From assembly GCA_019638675.1 (NCBI GenBank), contig JAHBTE010000001.1:2388605-2452604 (forward strand): a stretch of 64,000 bases of DNA. Direction: 5' to 3'. The DNA is from Fimbriimonadaceae bacterium (GTDB lineage Bacteria; Armatimonadota; Fimbriimonadia; Fimbriimonadales; Fimbriimonadaceae). The stretch's first letter is position 1, and every line of letters starts with the position of its first letter. The notes beneath the pieces were generated by a model, which was not told where the DNA came from, did no database searches, and was given only the letters and a program-made list of their open reading frames with translations. The position numbers were made by a program, and so were the translations under genes. This document shows, one piece after another, positions 17,614 to 25,972 of the stretch.

Positions 17614-18042
17614 ATGAAAAAAGTCGCCGCCTTATTAGCCGTTACCGCTATTCTCGCTCTTTCCGCCTGCAACACCAAGCCGTCAGTCGTCGGCAAGTGG
17701 ACAGGCGACATGGCAGTTCAAGGAGCAACGGTTCCTGCTACCGTGGAATACAAAGCCGATAAAACATTTGTTGTCATAGTGGGTCAAGCTGGAGTGAACG
17801 TGGAAATCAGTGGCACATACACCACTACCGATACACAAATCACGACAACAGCCCAAAATTTCAAGATTCTAGGCGATATCCCGGCCAATCCAATGTTCAC
17901 AAAAGCATCACTAGAAGCACAAATGGCGAAAGAAGCAGGCAAATCTGAGACTTCAACCTATAAGTTCAAAGATGCGGACACCCTTGAGTACACAGGTTCA
18001 AACGGTGCAAACTTCACGATGACCCGGGTCAAAGACAAATAA
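17614..18042 (+). CDS. Small lipocalin-like lipoprotein, paralogue of the previous gene
   Basis: The 142-residue product has a textbook lipoprotein signal (MKKVAALLAVTAILALSAC). Then come NTKPSVVGKWTGDM, a series of short Thr-rich strands, and TYKFKDADTLEYTGSNG near the end. That is the pattern of small lipocalin-like proteins (strand GxW, eight strands). It shares the KPxxxGKWxG start with the gene 54 bases upstream, so the two are tandem paralogues. It ends 45 bases before the tRNA-Arg gene. Function unknown. Confidence 0.6.
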   Translation: MKKVAALLAVTAILALSACNTKPSVVGKWTGDMAVQGATVPATVEYKADKTFVVIVGQAGVNVEISGTYTTTDTQITTTAQNFKILGDIPANPMFTKASLEAQMAKEAGKSETSTYKFKDADTLEYTGSNGANFTMTRVKDK

Positions 18043-18069
18043 GCCCCGAGTAGGTTTATATGCCCCGGG

Positions 18070-18075
18070 TATAAA
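18070..18075 (+). promoter_or_regulatory. Candidate -10 box of tRNA-Arg
   Basis: TATAAA lies 12 bases before the first base of the tRNA, the normal distance for a -10 hexamer. I found no good -35 box at 16-18 bases upstream, so this is tentative. Confidence 0.35.
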
Positions 18076-18087
18076 TAGAACCCGCGC

Positions 18088-18163
18088 GCGCTCGTAGCTC
18101 AGCGGATAGAGCACCAGCTTGCGGAGCTGGGGGTCGGAGGTTCGAATCCTCTCGAGCGCGCCA
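18088..18163 (+). tRNA. tRNA-Arg(GCG), CCA encoded
   Basis: A complete 76-base cloverleaf. The acceptor stem GCGCTCG pairs with CGAGCGC, and the D stem GCTC pairs with GAGC. The anticodon stem CCAGC/GCTGG encloses loop TTGCGGA, giving anticodon GCG (codon CGC, Arg). The T stem is GGAGG/CCTCT with loop TTCGAAT. The discriminator is G and CCA is encoded. The last 15 bases before the discriminator recur in a degraded form at 19814, see the repeat entries. Confidence 0.97.
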
Positions 18164-18268
18164 TATTCAAACTTCCCTCCTCCAAGTGGCTATTCTTTGT
18201 GGAAGCTGTGGGTCATACGATTTGCATAGCTGTGGGTCACGATTAGTGCTCTCTCAGCAGATCCACGA
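18145..18268 (+). repeat. Direct repeat, proximal copy (includes tRNA-Arg 3' end)
   Basis: Starting inside the tRNA T-arm (AATCCTCTCGAGCGC) and running about 105 bases beyond the tRNA, this segment matches 19814-19937 with few gaps, roughly four in five bases by eye. Shared landmarks are TTCCCTCCTCC, ATTCTTTGTGGAAGC, ATACGATTTGCAT and TTAGTGCTCTC. The two copies bracket the lipoprotein genes at 18299-19702. They may be old attachment sites of an integrated element, or the ends of a segmental duplication. Confidence 0.8.
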
Positions 18269-18298
18269 CACCATCTGGTGACAGGTTCAGCAACTTTA

Positions 18299-18844
18299 TT
18301 ACTCTTCATCTAAATCCGGTTTTACGGGATCCTCAGGATGCTTCTTATTCCATTTTTCTATCTTCTCACGATAGATACTGTTTCGATATACTAACCATTG
18401 GTAGACCTGCCTCTTCCATGAATCGTCAAGTTCCATCTGAACTTCATAATCATCTCTCAAAAAAAATGTAAATCTCTCGCCGTTGAGGCTAGGAATCTTT
18501 GCATTAGACACTGAATACTCATAAGAGCTCTTCCCGGTGCCCATAGAAAAGACGTATACCTTATCACCTCGTATTTCACAATCTGTTCTTTGATAGTATA
18601 CGGGAAACCCTAGCTCGTCAAAAAAATAGAGACGGTGAACATTCTGCCCTGCCAGAGGATAATCTTCGACATAGATTGCCAATGTATCATCAATGCTGAA
18701 CGATTTTGCATTCGATATCCTACCATTAACATACACCCGCATGTTCTTGATCTCATTCCCAATATATATTGGTTTTCGGGAAGTGCAGCCGTAGATTAAC
18801 ACTATGGCCAATACTAATGTCGGATAAATGCTAATCTTTTGCAT
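18299..18844 (-). CDS. Lipoprotein of a local paralogous family (copy 1)
   Basis: A 181-residue lipoprotein with signal and lipobox LVLAIVLIYGC. The mature protein has SRKPIYIGNEIKNM, DDTLAIYVEDYPL, LYFFDELGFPVYY and VYVFSMGTG. The same blocks appear in the neighbour at 19181 (DGTLAVYLPNL, LLILNDSGFPVDF, IYSFGIGT), so they are paralogues. Base composition is clearly more A+T-rich than the surrounding chromosome. The ATG overlaps the stop of the remnant reading frame upstream. No known family recognised. It may be anchored in the periplasm-facing membrane. Confidence 0.75.
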   Translation of the reverse strand: MQKISIYPTLVLAIVLIYGCTSRKPIYIGNEIKNMRVYVNGRISNAKSFSIDDTLAIYVEDYPLAGQNVHRLYFFDELGFPVYYQRTDCEIRGDKVYVFSMGTGKSSYEYSVSNAKIPSLNGERFTFFLRDDYEVQMELDDSWKRQVYQWLVYRNSIYREKIEKWNKKHPEDPVKPDLDEE

Positions 18845-19180
18845 TGCGTACCAATACCTTTTCTTTGTCCTTATAGTGCTCTATTGTACCAAGACGTATA
18901 CCGGTCTCACTGGCGCAAATAACTATATCACCTCCGACATATATTGATGTGTGCCCGCTCCTCTTACGCGGCTCTGGTCCGCTATAGTCAATGCTCCCAT
19001 CGCCGAAGGATACCTTTAACGCTGCAAGATTCAGCTAGCGGGGCACACTACCGTCAATAAGAAACCCTTAATTCCTAGCTCATCTGAGTCCATATTCTTG
19101 TAGCACAAGGCTCCTTGAAACCCAATTAGATCGTGGTAAAAATGCAGATAGTACGGTAAGTACGCAACCGGTGCAGTGGG
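18833..19180 (-). pseudogene. Remnant of a third lipoprotein copy, frameshifted
   Basis: Reading on past the stop of the 19181 gene in the same frame gives APVAYLPYYLHFYHDLIG and CYKNMDSDELGIKGF. These parallel VYLPNLSAYADSEG and LNDSGF of the intact copy. That frame stops near 19030. A second frame then gives ALKVSFGDGSIDYSGPEP and GGDIVICASETGIRLGTIEH, parallel to IYSFGIG and FTFAMTEQRLITIQLDNY. It ends with a stop overlapping the ATG of the next gene. The simplest reading is a tandem copy that lost its 5' half and suffered a frameshift. The alignment was made by eye. Confidence 0.5.
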
Positions 19181-19702
19181 TCACTTGTTGAGAGCATTAT
19201 TAAGCCTTCTCCTTGACTCTTCAATTTTCCGATCTCTCCTTTTTAACAATGTGTCTACATGACTTCTCCAATAGTTGTCGAGTTGAATCGTTATCAAACG
19301 CTGCTCGGTCATTGCAAAAGTAAATTCATTCCCTTTTAAGCTTGGTAAAAGAGCGTTGCCAGCCGTCTTGCTCTGAAGGTTTGTTCCTATTCCAAAGGAG
19401 TATATCTTTATCTCATCCTTATCTATTACATAATCTGCCTTTTCGAAGTCTACGGGGAATCCAGAATCATTAAGAATAAGAAGTGAAGGACCTTCCGAAT
19501 CAGCATATGCAGATAAATTGGGCAAATAGACTGCAAGCGTTCCATCAACCTCATAAAGAGCTGCTTCCGTTTTGCGCCCATTGAGTAATACTTCCGTGCC
19601 TCCAAGCTCTTTGCTAGTCAGAATGGGTTTTTTAGGTGCGCAACCCATGAGAACTAGCCCTATCGTACAGGCCACCACGCCAACAGATTTAATAGGCCCC
19701 AT
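19181..19702 (-). CDS. Lipoprotein of a local paralogous family (copy 2)
   Basis: I choose ATG 19702, which yields a lipoprotein signal (MGPIKSVGVVACTIGLVLMG, then Cys); the longer frame from 19753 adds 17 residues ahead of it. The mature part (about 150 residues) carries PKKPILTSKELGG, GTLAVYLPNL, LLILNDSGFPVDFEKADY and SLKGNEFTFAMTEQRL. It matches copy 1 block by block. The C-terminus is a charged helix (LLKRRDRKIEESRRRLNN). It is A+T-rich. It sits between the two tRNA-end direct repeats. Function unknown. Confidence 0.75.
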   Translation of the reverse strand: MGPIKSVGVVACTIGLVLMGCAPKKPILTSKELGGTEVLLNGRKTEAALYEVDGTLAVYLPNLSAYADSEGPSLLILNDSGFPVDFEKADYVIDKDEIKIYSFGIGTNLQSKTAGNALLPSLKGNEFTFAMTEQRLITIQLDNYWRSHVDTLLKRRDRKIEESRRRLNNALNK

Positions 19703-19813
19703 ATTCACGATTATCTCGCCATATGATTGGATCGTGCGAATCACTTCATACAAAATTGTACCAAACGCATTTTCGCTATAATTCGACTATTCTGAACTGC
19801 CTTTGACGTCAAT

Positions 19814-19937
19814 AATCCTCTCGAGCGCCAAATTCAATCTTCCCTCCTCCTAGTGCCCATTCTTTGTGGAAGCGGCGGGGTATACGATTTGCATTGCTGT
19901 GGGCCACGCTTAGTGCTCTCCCAGCATATCTGCAACC
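19814..19937 (+). repeat. Direct repeat, distal copy with a degraded tRNA-Arg 3' end
   Basis: This copy starts AATCCTCTCGAGCGC, identical to the last T-stem and acceptor bases of tRNA-Arg(GCG). It then drops two bases (CCA instead of GCGCCA spacing) and continues like the sequence downstream of the tRNA. No 5' half of a tRNA precedes it. A 3' tRNA fragment without the 5' half is what an attR-like site would look like. No integrase gene is visible nearby. Confidence 0.75.
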
Positions 19938-19966
19938 CGTAAAGCGGTGATCTTACTGGTAAGAAA

Positions 19967-20473
19967 ATGAAGGCATTTGAATTGGCTCAAGACCTGTTAC
20001 AAATTTGGGACGCTGGAGAATCACCTTTCAGCGACCGGACATCTCCAGCCGCTGATGAAATTTGCCGCCAATTGATTCAAGATACTGAGATTAGGGGATT
20101 AATGAGTGACTTTGCAAACTCAATGAGATTTTCTTCGGGCGAACTCGGTTTTATCTACTGCTCGTTACTTCTGGTTAGTACCGGGTATCCTCCAAAGTAC
20201 AAAGTAGCAACAGACTTTGTCGAAAAACTAAAATCAATTGAATCGAACCCACTTTATCCTTGGGTGATTAGAGAACTTTTCACTGTAATCGACATATTTG
20301 ATCTCCGTATTCCCGAAAGCTTGCTAAATTATATTGCGCAGACTTCAGGGAAATTGCCAAACCTCGGCTCAAACCAGTGGGACGATGTTATTCATAGATG
20401 CAAAATGATTGTTGATCGTGGTCTCGACGAAAGATATGGACTTATTGCAACAAACTTGGAACGAATAAATTAA
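19967..20473 (+). CDS. Hypothetical helical protein
   Basis: A 168-residue soluble protein with no signal or membrane segment. It looks mainly helical, with acidic N-terminal part MKAFELAQDLLQIWDAG and a hydrophobic centre (GELGFIYCSLLLVSTGY). I do not recognise a family. It is A+T-rich like the flanking lipoproteins and begins 30 bases after the distal direct repeat. It is the only plus-strand gene between the repeat and the hut operon. Confidence 0.6.
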   Translation: MKAFELAQDLLQIWDAGESPFSDRTSPAADEICRQLIQDTEIRGLMSDFANSMRFSSGELGFIYCSLLLVSTGYPPKYKVATDFVEKLKSIESNPLYPWVIRELFTVIDIFDLRIPESLLNYIAQTSGKLPNLGSNQWDDVIHRCKMIVDRGLDERYGLIATNLERIN

Positions 20474-20955
20474 ACAACTAGGGCTTGCCAAGTTTTCCGA
20501 CTTGAATTAGGGAATGCACTCAGTAACTCGTTTTCCGATATTGCTATTTTAAGGAGAATAGGCTCTTGATTCTAGCTCTAATGAGCAAGGCTTTTCGAGA
20601 AATTTCATAAATTACCCACAACTTACGAGATTCACTTTTGACACTAGTGGGTCAAAGTGGCAAACTTTGCGAAGAAAACTAAATATTGAGTTCCAATAGA
20701 AGGCTTTTCAGAGAGGTGTAATTGGTAGGCGAATAATTCTGAGGGTAATCCGTGCGAAAACCGCTGCGACAAATTAATCTATCGACATAAGGCGAATTAT
20801 GAAATTACTTGGAAGCGCATTTTGTGTAGGGGCAACGCCGATTTTCTCACTAATCCAGATGTTCCGGTTGAAATGGTCAAGCCTGATCTATCGGTTGCTT
20901 TACAGGCTGTGGAGCAACTGTCTAAGTCAACAAAGTGAATTAATTCAGAGACACT
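20474..20955. other. 482-base A+T-rich gap with decayed coding traces
   Basis: No intact gene is seen. The left half (to about 20725) has frequent stops in all frames. The right half contains an open frame without a start codon, listed separately. The gap has the composition of the accessory stretch. Confidence 0.6.
20729..20938 (+). pseudogene. Start-less open frame, probable gene remnant
   Basis: Between a TAG at 20726 and a TGA at 20936 lies a 69-residue open frame with protein-like composition. Recognisable pieces are YRHKANYEITWKRIL, NADFLTNPDVPVEMV and PDLSVALQAVEQLSK. It lacks an ATG, GTG or TTG start at a sensible place. NYE followed by a NPD-type turn faintly recalls family 19 lysozyme/chitinase domains, but I do not trust this. 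It ends 18 bases before a convergent lipoprotein gene. Confidence 0.3.
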
Positions 20956-21438
20956 TCACTTAACAAATCTACTATTTAATTCATCCACAAGATGCTTATC
21001 TTTCTCTGTATCAAATTCCATCGTTATCGATACGGAATCGTCTAAGGGCAGTTCCAACCGCTTTCCGTCCCATTTTGCCTCAGAAACAATGCCGGATGAC
21101 TGCTTATCTAACGAAGTACAAGAAGGAAATCCCTTCAAAACGAAATTTGAGCGCAATGTTGAGTATGAAACTTTGGGGCAAATAAACTCTCCCCCAGACT
21201 TACCGATCAAATACAGGCCACCCCACGAAGACAGTTGGGAAGGATTACGGCTCTGGAGAACGAATGCCAGATAGTCCTCTAGCTCAAAGATATCAACATT
21301 TACAGTTTGCTTGAAATTTGAAATAGCTTTTACACGTGTAATAAACTCCCCTTTCACAGGGGCTGGCTCCTTCTGTCTATGGCATGCCGAAAGAAGAAGC
21401 ATTGCGGTGCAAAGAAAGAGTGTGTACTTTATGTTCAT
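20956..21438 (-). CDS. Small lipoprotein, distant relative of the 18299/19181 family
   Basis: The start at 21438 gives MNIKYTLFLCTAMLLLSAC, a standard lipoprotein signal; an upstream in-frame ATG at 21450 would add four residues. The mature 140 residues include DIFELEDYLAFVLQS, GGLYLIGKSGGEF, WDGKRLELPLDDSVSITMEF and a charged C-terminal helix. This order (short strand with YLA, then LYLI, then a strand pair before the last helix) parallels the two lipoproteins at 18299 and 19181, so I suspect distant paralogy. Two extra Cys could form a disulfide. Function unknown. Confidence 0.65.
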   Translation of the reverse strand: MNIKYTLFLCTAMLLLSACHRQKEPAPVKGEFITRVKAISNFKQTVNVDIFELEDYLAFVLQSRNPSQLSSWGGLYLIGKSGGEFICPKVSYSTLRSNFVLKGFPSCTSLDKQSSGIVSEAKWDGKRLELPLDDSVSITMEFDTEKDKHLVDELNSRFVK

Positions 21439-21577
21439 CTGAGTGCCCATCTAAATATGGCTCCCATACTTTCTTGAGGTCTGATTCTATATGATTTCGA
21501 CGACAGTATCACTCCATTCTCTTTCGCATCAATTTCCAAATCGCCACCTGGTAGTGGATTAGTTTGGCATAAGAATA

Positions 21578-22156
21578 TTAGAATAAGCTCTGCTGACCAT
21601 TGACTGTTTCGGCGACCAACTCTGGATCGCGGGGGTAAATCAATGCTCTGGCTTCTTCCACTGTTCCATAAAGCCACCTTTCAATTTCATCGGCCTCCAA
21701 AATCAATGGCATTCGATCTTGAAATTGACTCACCCACTCGCTAGGAGCGGTGGTGATGATCGTCGCCGACTTTTCGCCTTGCCACTGATCCCATAGCCCC
21801 GCGAAATACATCTCCGCTCCATCTTCACGGCTGATCAACGTTTTGTGTTTATTGAACCACTCGTAAAAGCCATCAACTAAGATCAGGCATCTATTCGTTT
21901 CGACTAAACCTCGGTAGGCAGGCTTCTCCTCAAGCGTCTCCGACCGAGCGTTTGTCATCAACACTCCGGGGACTTCCTTAGACCAACTAGGGATCAAACT
22001 CCACCTCGCGAGGGTCATTTCGTGCGGTCGGATAATGCAAATCTGATCAGTGGGATTTTTGTCTCCAAAACATTCCGGCCCCAAGTCGAACTCAAGTTTT
22101 AACCTTTTCGCAGCTTGAATGGCACTCTTATGAAGAAGCTTAAAGAAATTGCACAT
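21578..22156 (-). CDS. SRAP/HMCES/YedK-like DNA-crosslink protein with altered active site
   Basis: A 192-residue SRAP-domain protein. The family forms a covalent thiazolidine link between Cys2 and abasic sites in single-stranded DNA. Cys2 is present (MCNFF), as are LARWSLIPSWSKE, N69 and R71 in TNARSETLEEKPAYRG, and E99 in VDGFYEW. The usual catalytic His just before RMPVIL is replaced by Gln: the sequence reads SQFQDRMPLIL (Q146). In YedK this His acts in ring opening and reversal, so crosslink turnover may be altered here. Length is close to the family norm (about 220). Confidence 0.88.
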   Translation of the reverse strand: MCNFFKLLHKSAIQAAKRLKLEFDLGPECFGDKNPTDQICIIRPHEMTLARWSLIPSWSKEVPGVLMTNARSETLEEKPAYRGLVETNRCLILVDGFYEWFNKHKTLISREDGAEMYFAGLWDQWQGEKSATIITTAPSEWVSQFQDRMPLILEADEIERWLYGTVEEARALIYPRDPELVAETVNGQQSLF

Positions 22157-22189
22157 TCGGTAACTGCAATTATGAACTAGCTTTTAGAA

Positions 22190-22447
22190 TTAGGAGCTTC
22201 TTCGGCGACGGTTCGCCCAGCCTTTTTTCGCGGCTTCTGAACGGCGTCGGTGCTCTTCCGACTTACTCATTTCTTGTCCTGAACCGCCAGTGCGTCGCCC
22301 ACCGCCGGTCTCTTTATTCACGGTTGCCCAGGCGCGAGCTTCGGCTTCATCTTTGGAAACTCCTTTTTCCTGATAACTTTCTTTTATGTGTTTCGCCATT
22401 CTTTTTTGCTTATCGGTGTATTTTCGTTTGTTGTCTCTTTCCGGCAT
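22190..22447 (-). CDS. Small basic 'plasmid stabilization'-type protein
   Basis: The start at 22447 (MPERDNKRKYTDKQKRMAKH) is preferred over 22471 because it matches the usual beginning of this family and has AGAGGA nearby. The 85 residues are very hydrophilic: EEAEARAWATVNK-like core (DEAEARAWATVNKETGGGRR) and a C-terminus RRRSEAAKKGWANRRRRS. Similar small proteins in Proteobacteria are named plasmid stabilization protein with little experimental support. It may bind nucleic acid. It lies 33 bases upstream of the SRAP gene on the same strand, so the two may be co-transcribed. Confidence 0.6.
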   Translation of the reverse strand: MPERDNKRKYTDKQKRMAKHIKESYQEKGVSKDEAEARAWATVNKETGGGRRTGGSGQEMSKSEEHRRRSEAAKKGWANRRRRSS

Positions 22448-22629
22448 TTGGTGGAATCCTCTGTCTATCAACTACGACAAATGTGCCCCTAAGAAATTTC
22501 GCTTTACGGAGAGTTCATACAATTCAAACCAGTTCACATATCGATTGAATCTGGCTTCTCCTCGAAGCTCATTGCAACATGAAACTCGCAAGCCATAGGA
22601 TTATCCAAGCGAGAAAGTAAACTGCCACC

Positions 22630-24309
22630 ATGAACACAACCCTCGGCTCGCGAACCATTCGCGCCCCGCGAGGCACAACTCTGACGTGCAAAAACTGGCT
22701 GATTGAAGCCGCCTACCGGATGATTCAGAACAATCTCGACCCTGAGGTTGCGGAGCGTCCCGAAGACCTTGTGGTCTACGGTGGAATTGGAAAAGCGGCG
22801 CGCAACTGGCCCGCGTTTGAGGCAATCCTTAAGGCACTTGAGAACCTGGAGCCGAATCAGACTTTGCTGGTTCAATCGGGCAAACCAGTGGCTGTGTTCC
22901 AAACCCAAACCAATGCGCCTAGAGTCTTGATTGCGAACTCAAACCTCGTGCCGAAATGGGCGACCTGGGAGCACTTCCACGAGCTCGACCGAAAAGGATT
23001 GATGATGTACGGTCAAATGACCGCTGGTTCGTGGATTTACATCGGCAGCCAAGGCATCGTTCAGGGCACGCACGAAACGTTTGTTGAACTCGGTCGACAG
23101 CATTACAACGGCGATTGGACAAATAAGTGGATTCTCACCGCTGGCCTCGGGGGTATGGGTGGTGCTCAGCCCCTCGCCGCTGTACTTGCCGGAGCCCATT
23201 GTGTGGTCATCGAATGCCAAGAATCCCGAATCGATTTCCGGCTCCGCACCAAATACGTTGATCATAAAGCCACGACGATTGAAGAAGTCTTCAGTCTGCT
23301 TGAAAACGCTACTGAGCCAATCAGCATTGGACTCCTTGGAAACGCGGCGGAGCTCATGCCCGAATTCGTTAAGATCGCAAAATCCGGCGGGCCATGCCCT
23401 CATGCCGTCACCGACCAAACTTCCGCCCACGACCTTGTGAACGGCTATCTCCCCGCCGGTTGGGCTCTTGACCAGTGGGAATCAAAACGCAAAGGTTCTG
23501 CTGCCGATCAAAAAGAACTCACTCAAGCGGCGGCAGCATCATGTGCAACCCACGTTCAGGCAATGCTCGATTTTCACGAAATGGGAATCCCAACCATTGA
23601 CTACGGCAATAACATCCGACAAGTCGCGTTAGATGAAGGCGTTTCAAACGCTTTCGATTTCCCTGGGTTTGTTCCCGCTTGCATTCGGGCGCTTTTCTGT
23701 GAAGGCAAAGGCCCGTTCCGATGGGTGGCCCTTAGTGGTGATCCGGAAGATATCTACAAAACTGATGCGAAAATCAAAGAACTCTTCCCGGATAATAAGC
23801 CCCTCCATCGCTGGCTGACTCTCGCTAAAGAACGAATCGCTTTCCAAGGTCTTCCCGCCCGAATCTGCTGGCTCGGGCTCGGGGATCGCCATAAAGCGGC
23901 TCTGGCTTTTAACGAGATGGTTCGCAGTGGTGAGTTATCAGCGCCAATCGTCATCGGGCGTGATCATTTGGATACTGGCTCGGTTGCCAGTCCCAACCGC
24001 GAAACTGAATCTATGAAAGATGGAAGCGATGCGGTCAGCGACTGGCCGTTGCTCAACGCGATGTCAGCCGTCGCGGGTGGAGCGACTTGGGTCAGTCTCC
24101 ACCACGGAGGCGGGGTCGGCATGGGTTATTCCCAACATTCAGGCGTTGTGATTGTTGCCGATGGCTCGGTAGAAACAGATGAGCGTCTTGCCCGGGTTCT
24201 GTTCAATGACCCTGCACTGGGAGTTATCCGCCATGCTGACGCGGGATACGAACTCGCTCAAGGTACAGCGATTGCTCAAGGATTAAATATTCCCATGGGG
24301 CATCGCTAA
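22630..24309 (+). CDS. hutU: Urocanate hydratase
   Basis: At 559 residues it is the normal size. HutU uses NAD+ as an electrophile to hydrate urocanate to imidazolonepropionate. The family motifs are clear: TGKP-like [46 protein letters not shown] (NAD loop), and [35 protein letters not shown], and [15 protein letters not shown]. The start ATG 22630 gives the usual beginning. The next gene, hutH, starts directly after the stop codon. The 158 bases upstream, shared with a divergent gene, must hold the promoter; I see no certain operator. Confidence 0.98.
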   Translation: MNTTLGSRTIRAPRGTTLTCKNWLIEAAYRMIQNNLDPEVAERPEDLVVYGGIGKAARNWPAFEAILKALENLEPNQTLLVQSGKPVAVFQTQTNAPRVLIANSNLVPKWATWEHFHELDRKGLMMYGQMTAGSWIYIGSQGIVQGTHETFVELGRQHYNGDWTNKWILTAGLGGMGGAQPLAAVLAGAHCVVIECQESRIDFRLRTKYVDHKATTIEEVFSLLENATEPISIGLLGNAAELMPEFVKIAKSGGPCPHAVTDQTSAHDLVNGYLPAGWALDQWESKRKGSAADQKELTQAAAASCATHVQAMLDFHEMGIPTIDYGNNIRQVALDEGVSNAFDFPGFVPACIRALFCEGKGPFRWVALSGDPEDIYKTDAKIKELFPDNKPLHRWLTLAKERIAFQGLPARICWLGLGDRHKAALAFNEMVRSGELSAPIVIGRDHLDTGSVASPNRETESMKDGSDAVSDWPLLNAMSAVAGGATWVSLHHGGGVGMGYSQHSGVVIVADGSVETDERLARVLFNDPALGVIRHADAGYELAQGTAIAQGLNIPMGHR

Positions 24310-25836
24310 GTGTTCACTTTAGAACCAGGCCAGCTCTCTCTCACTCAAATACGAGAGATGAGTGAATCGCACACGCCGATACAACTCAGCCAAGAATCAT
24401 GGGGCAAAGTAAAGGCAGGCGCGGAAACGGTAGCGAAGATTGTCGCCAAAGGCGAACCTGCGTACGGGATCAATACTGGATTCGGCAAGCTCGCCAAAGT
24501 TCACATTCCTGATGACCAGCTTGCCCAGTTGCAAGTCAACCTTGTTCGAAGTCATGCAGTTGGCGTTGGCGACTACTTAGATGCCGCCACTACTCGGTTA
24601 ATTGCGCTCCTGAAAATTGCTTCTCTTGCGCAAGGGTTTTCGGGAATTCAACCAGAATCTCTCCAAACTGCGATTGACTGCTATAACGCGGACATTTTGC
24701 CCGCAATCCCGGCTCAAGGCTCAGTTGGTGCTTCGGGCGACCTTGCGCCACTGGCCCATTACACACTTGCCCTAATGGGTGAAGGCGAGGCTTATTACAA
24801 AGGCTCGCTCATGCCAGCCGCAGATGCTCTCAAACAAGCAAGCATCAAGCCGCTTGAACTTCACGCTAAAGAAGGTCTTGCATTTCTCAACGGCACCCAA
24901 GTTAGCACCGCGATTGCTTTGCAAGGGTTATTCAAGACCGAGCAGGTATTCGCCGCCGCTGTTCTTGCGGGAGCGATGTCGGTTGATGCCGCCAAGGGTT
25001 CAGATGCGCCGTTTGATCCCAGAATCCACGAAGTTCGTGGTCATCAAGAACAAATTGAAGTAGCCAAAACTTACCGTGACCTACTCAAAGGTTCTGCAAT
25101 TCGCGCCAGCCATTTAGAAGGTGACGACAAGGTTCAAGACCCTTATTCCCTGCGTTGCCAGCCGCAGGTGATGGGCGCAATTCTCCAACAAATCAACGCC
25201 CAAGCCCGCATTCTTCTTATTGAAGCAAATGGCGTCACAGATAACCCCCTCGTTTTTCCAGAATCAGGCGATGTATTAAGTGGTGGAAATTTCCACGCCG
25301 AGCCAGTTGCGCTTGCCGCCGATGCCCTCGCCAATGCTTGTGCGGAAATCGGTGGCCTCAGCGAACGCCGCATCGCTCTGCTTATTGACAGCACTCTCAG
25401 CGGTTTGCCCGCCTTCCTCACTCCAAATCCAGGTTTAAACAGCGGATTTATGATCGCTCACGTAACCGCCGCCGCCCTGGTTAGTGAAAACAAAACCCTC
25501 GCTCATCCGGCGAGTGTGGATTCCCTGCCCACCAGTGCAAATCAAGAAGATCATGTGAGCATGGCGACGTTTGCCGCTCGCAAACTGAACACGATTGCGG
25601 AAAATGTTTGCCAAGTCATTGCGATCGAGCTTCTAGCCGCCGCACAAGGCATTGAATTTCACCGCCCCCTAAAATCTAGCGACTCGGTAGAACAACTTCA
25701 TTTAATGATTAGAGAATCAGTCTCGCCATACAACGAAGATCGCTACTTCGCTCCAGATATCTTGGCAATCAACGAAATCATTAATCAAGATCGCTTGACG
25801 AGTTACGCTTCGCATTTATTGCCGAGTCTGCACTGA
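24310..25836 (+). CDS. hutH: Histidine ammonia-lyase
   Basis: A 508-residue enzyme converting histidine to urocanate and ammonia, the first step of the pathway. The MIO cofactor forms from Ala141-Ser142-Gly143 in SVGASGDLAPLAH. Other family features are NTGFGKLAKVHIP, NGTQVSTA, QDPYSLRCQPQVMG and GNFHAEPVA. The start is GTG at 24310, immediately after the hutU stop with no gap, so expression depends on coupling. A REP-like palindrome lies between it and hutG. Confidence 0.98.
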   Translation: MFTLEPGQLSLTQIREMSESHTPIQLSQESWGKVKAGAETVAKIVAKGEPAYGINTGFGKLAKVHIPDDQLAQLQVNLVRSHAVGVGDYLDAATTRLIALLKIASLAQGFSGIQPESLQTAIDCYNADILPAIPAQGSVGASGDLAPLAHYTLALMGEGEAYYKGSLMPAADALKQASIKPLELHAKEGLAFLNGTQVSTAIALQGLFKTEQVFAAAVLAGAMSVDAAKGSDAPFDPRIHEVRGHQEQIEVAKTYRDLLKGSAIRASHLEGDDKVQDPYSLRCQPQVMGAILQQINAQARILLIEANGVTDNPLVFPESGDVLSGGNFHAEPVALAADALANACAEIGGLSERRIALLIDSTLSGLPAFLTPNPGLNSGFMIAHVTAAALVSENKTLAHPASVDSLPTSANQEDHVSMATFAARKLNTIAENVCQVIAIELLAAAQGIEFHRPLKSSDSVEQLHLMIRESVSPYNEDRYFAPDILAINEIINQDRLTSYASHLLPSLH

Positions 25837-25880
25837 CCCCGCTTTTCACCCTTTCTTCACATACTCTGCGTTTTCCGTTT

Positions 25881-25916
25881 CCCTCCCCAAGCATGGGGAG
25901 GGTTGGGTGGGGTTGA
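25881..25916 (+). repeat. REP-like palindromic element, single copy
   Basis: A perfect 9-bp stem (CCCTCCCCA with TGGGGAGGG, loop AGCA) is followed by TTGGGTGGGGTTGA, the same tail type as the unit at 58160. It lies 44 bases after the hutH stop and 57 bases before hutG, so it sits inside the presumed hut transcript. Confidence 0.8.
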
Positions 25917-25972
25917 CTGTATAAGAGCCAAAGTATTCTCCGAATTCCAACGTCACCCAGTATCATAAATAT

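Noticed and set aside
18833-19034. C-terminal part of an NlpC/P60-like peptidase (GHTSIYVGGD)
   Set aside because: The fragment aligns better, and over its whole length, with the neighbouring lipoproteins. The His context is a short chance match.
20729-20938. Family 19 lysozyme/chitinase fragment
   Set aside because: Only an NYE and an NPD-type turn agree, and the expected GRG-QLTG segment before NYE is missing.
21435-21677. An 80-codon minus-strand frame between the lipoprotein and SRAP genes
   Set aside because: It overlaps the C-terminus of the SRAP gene in another frame and has a composition that does not look like protein.
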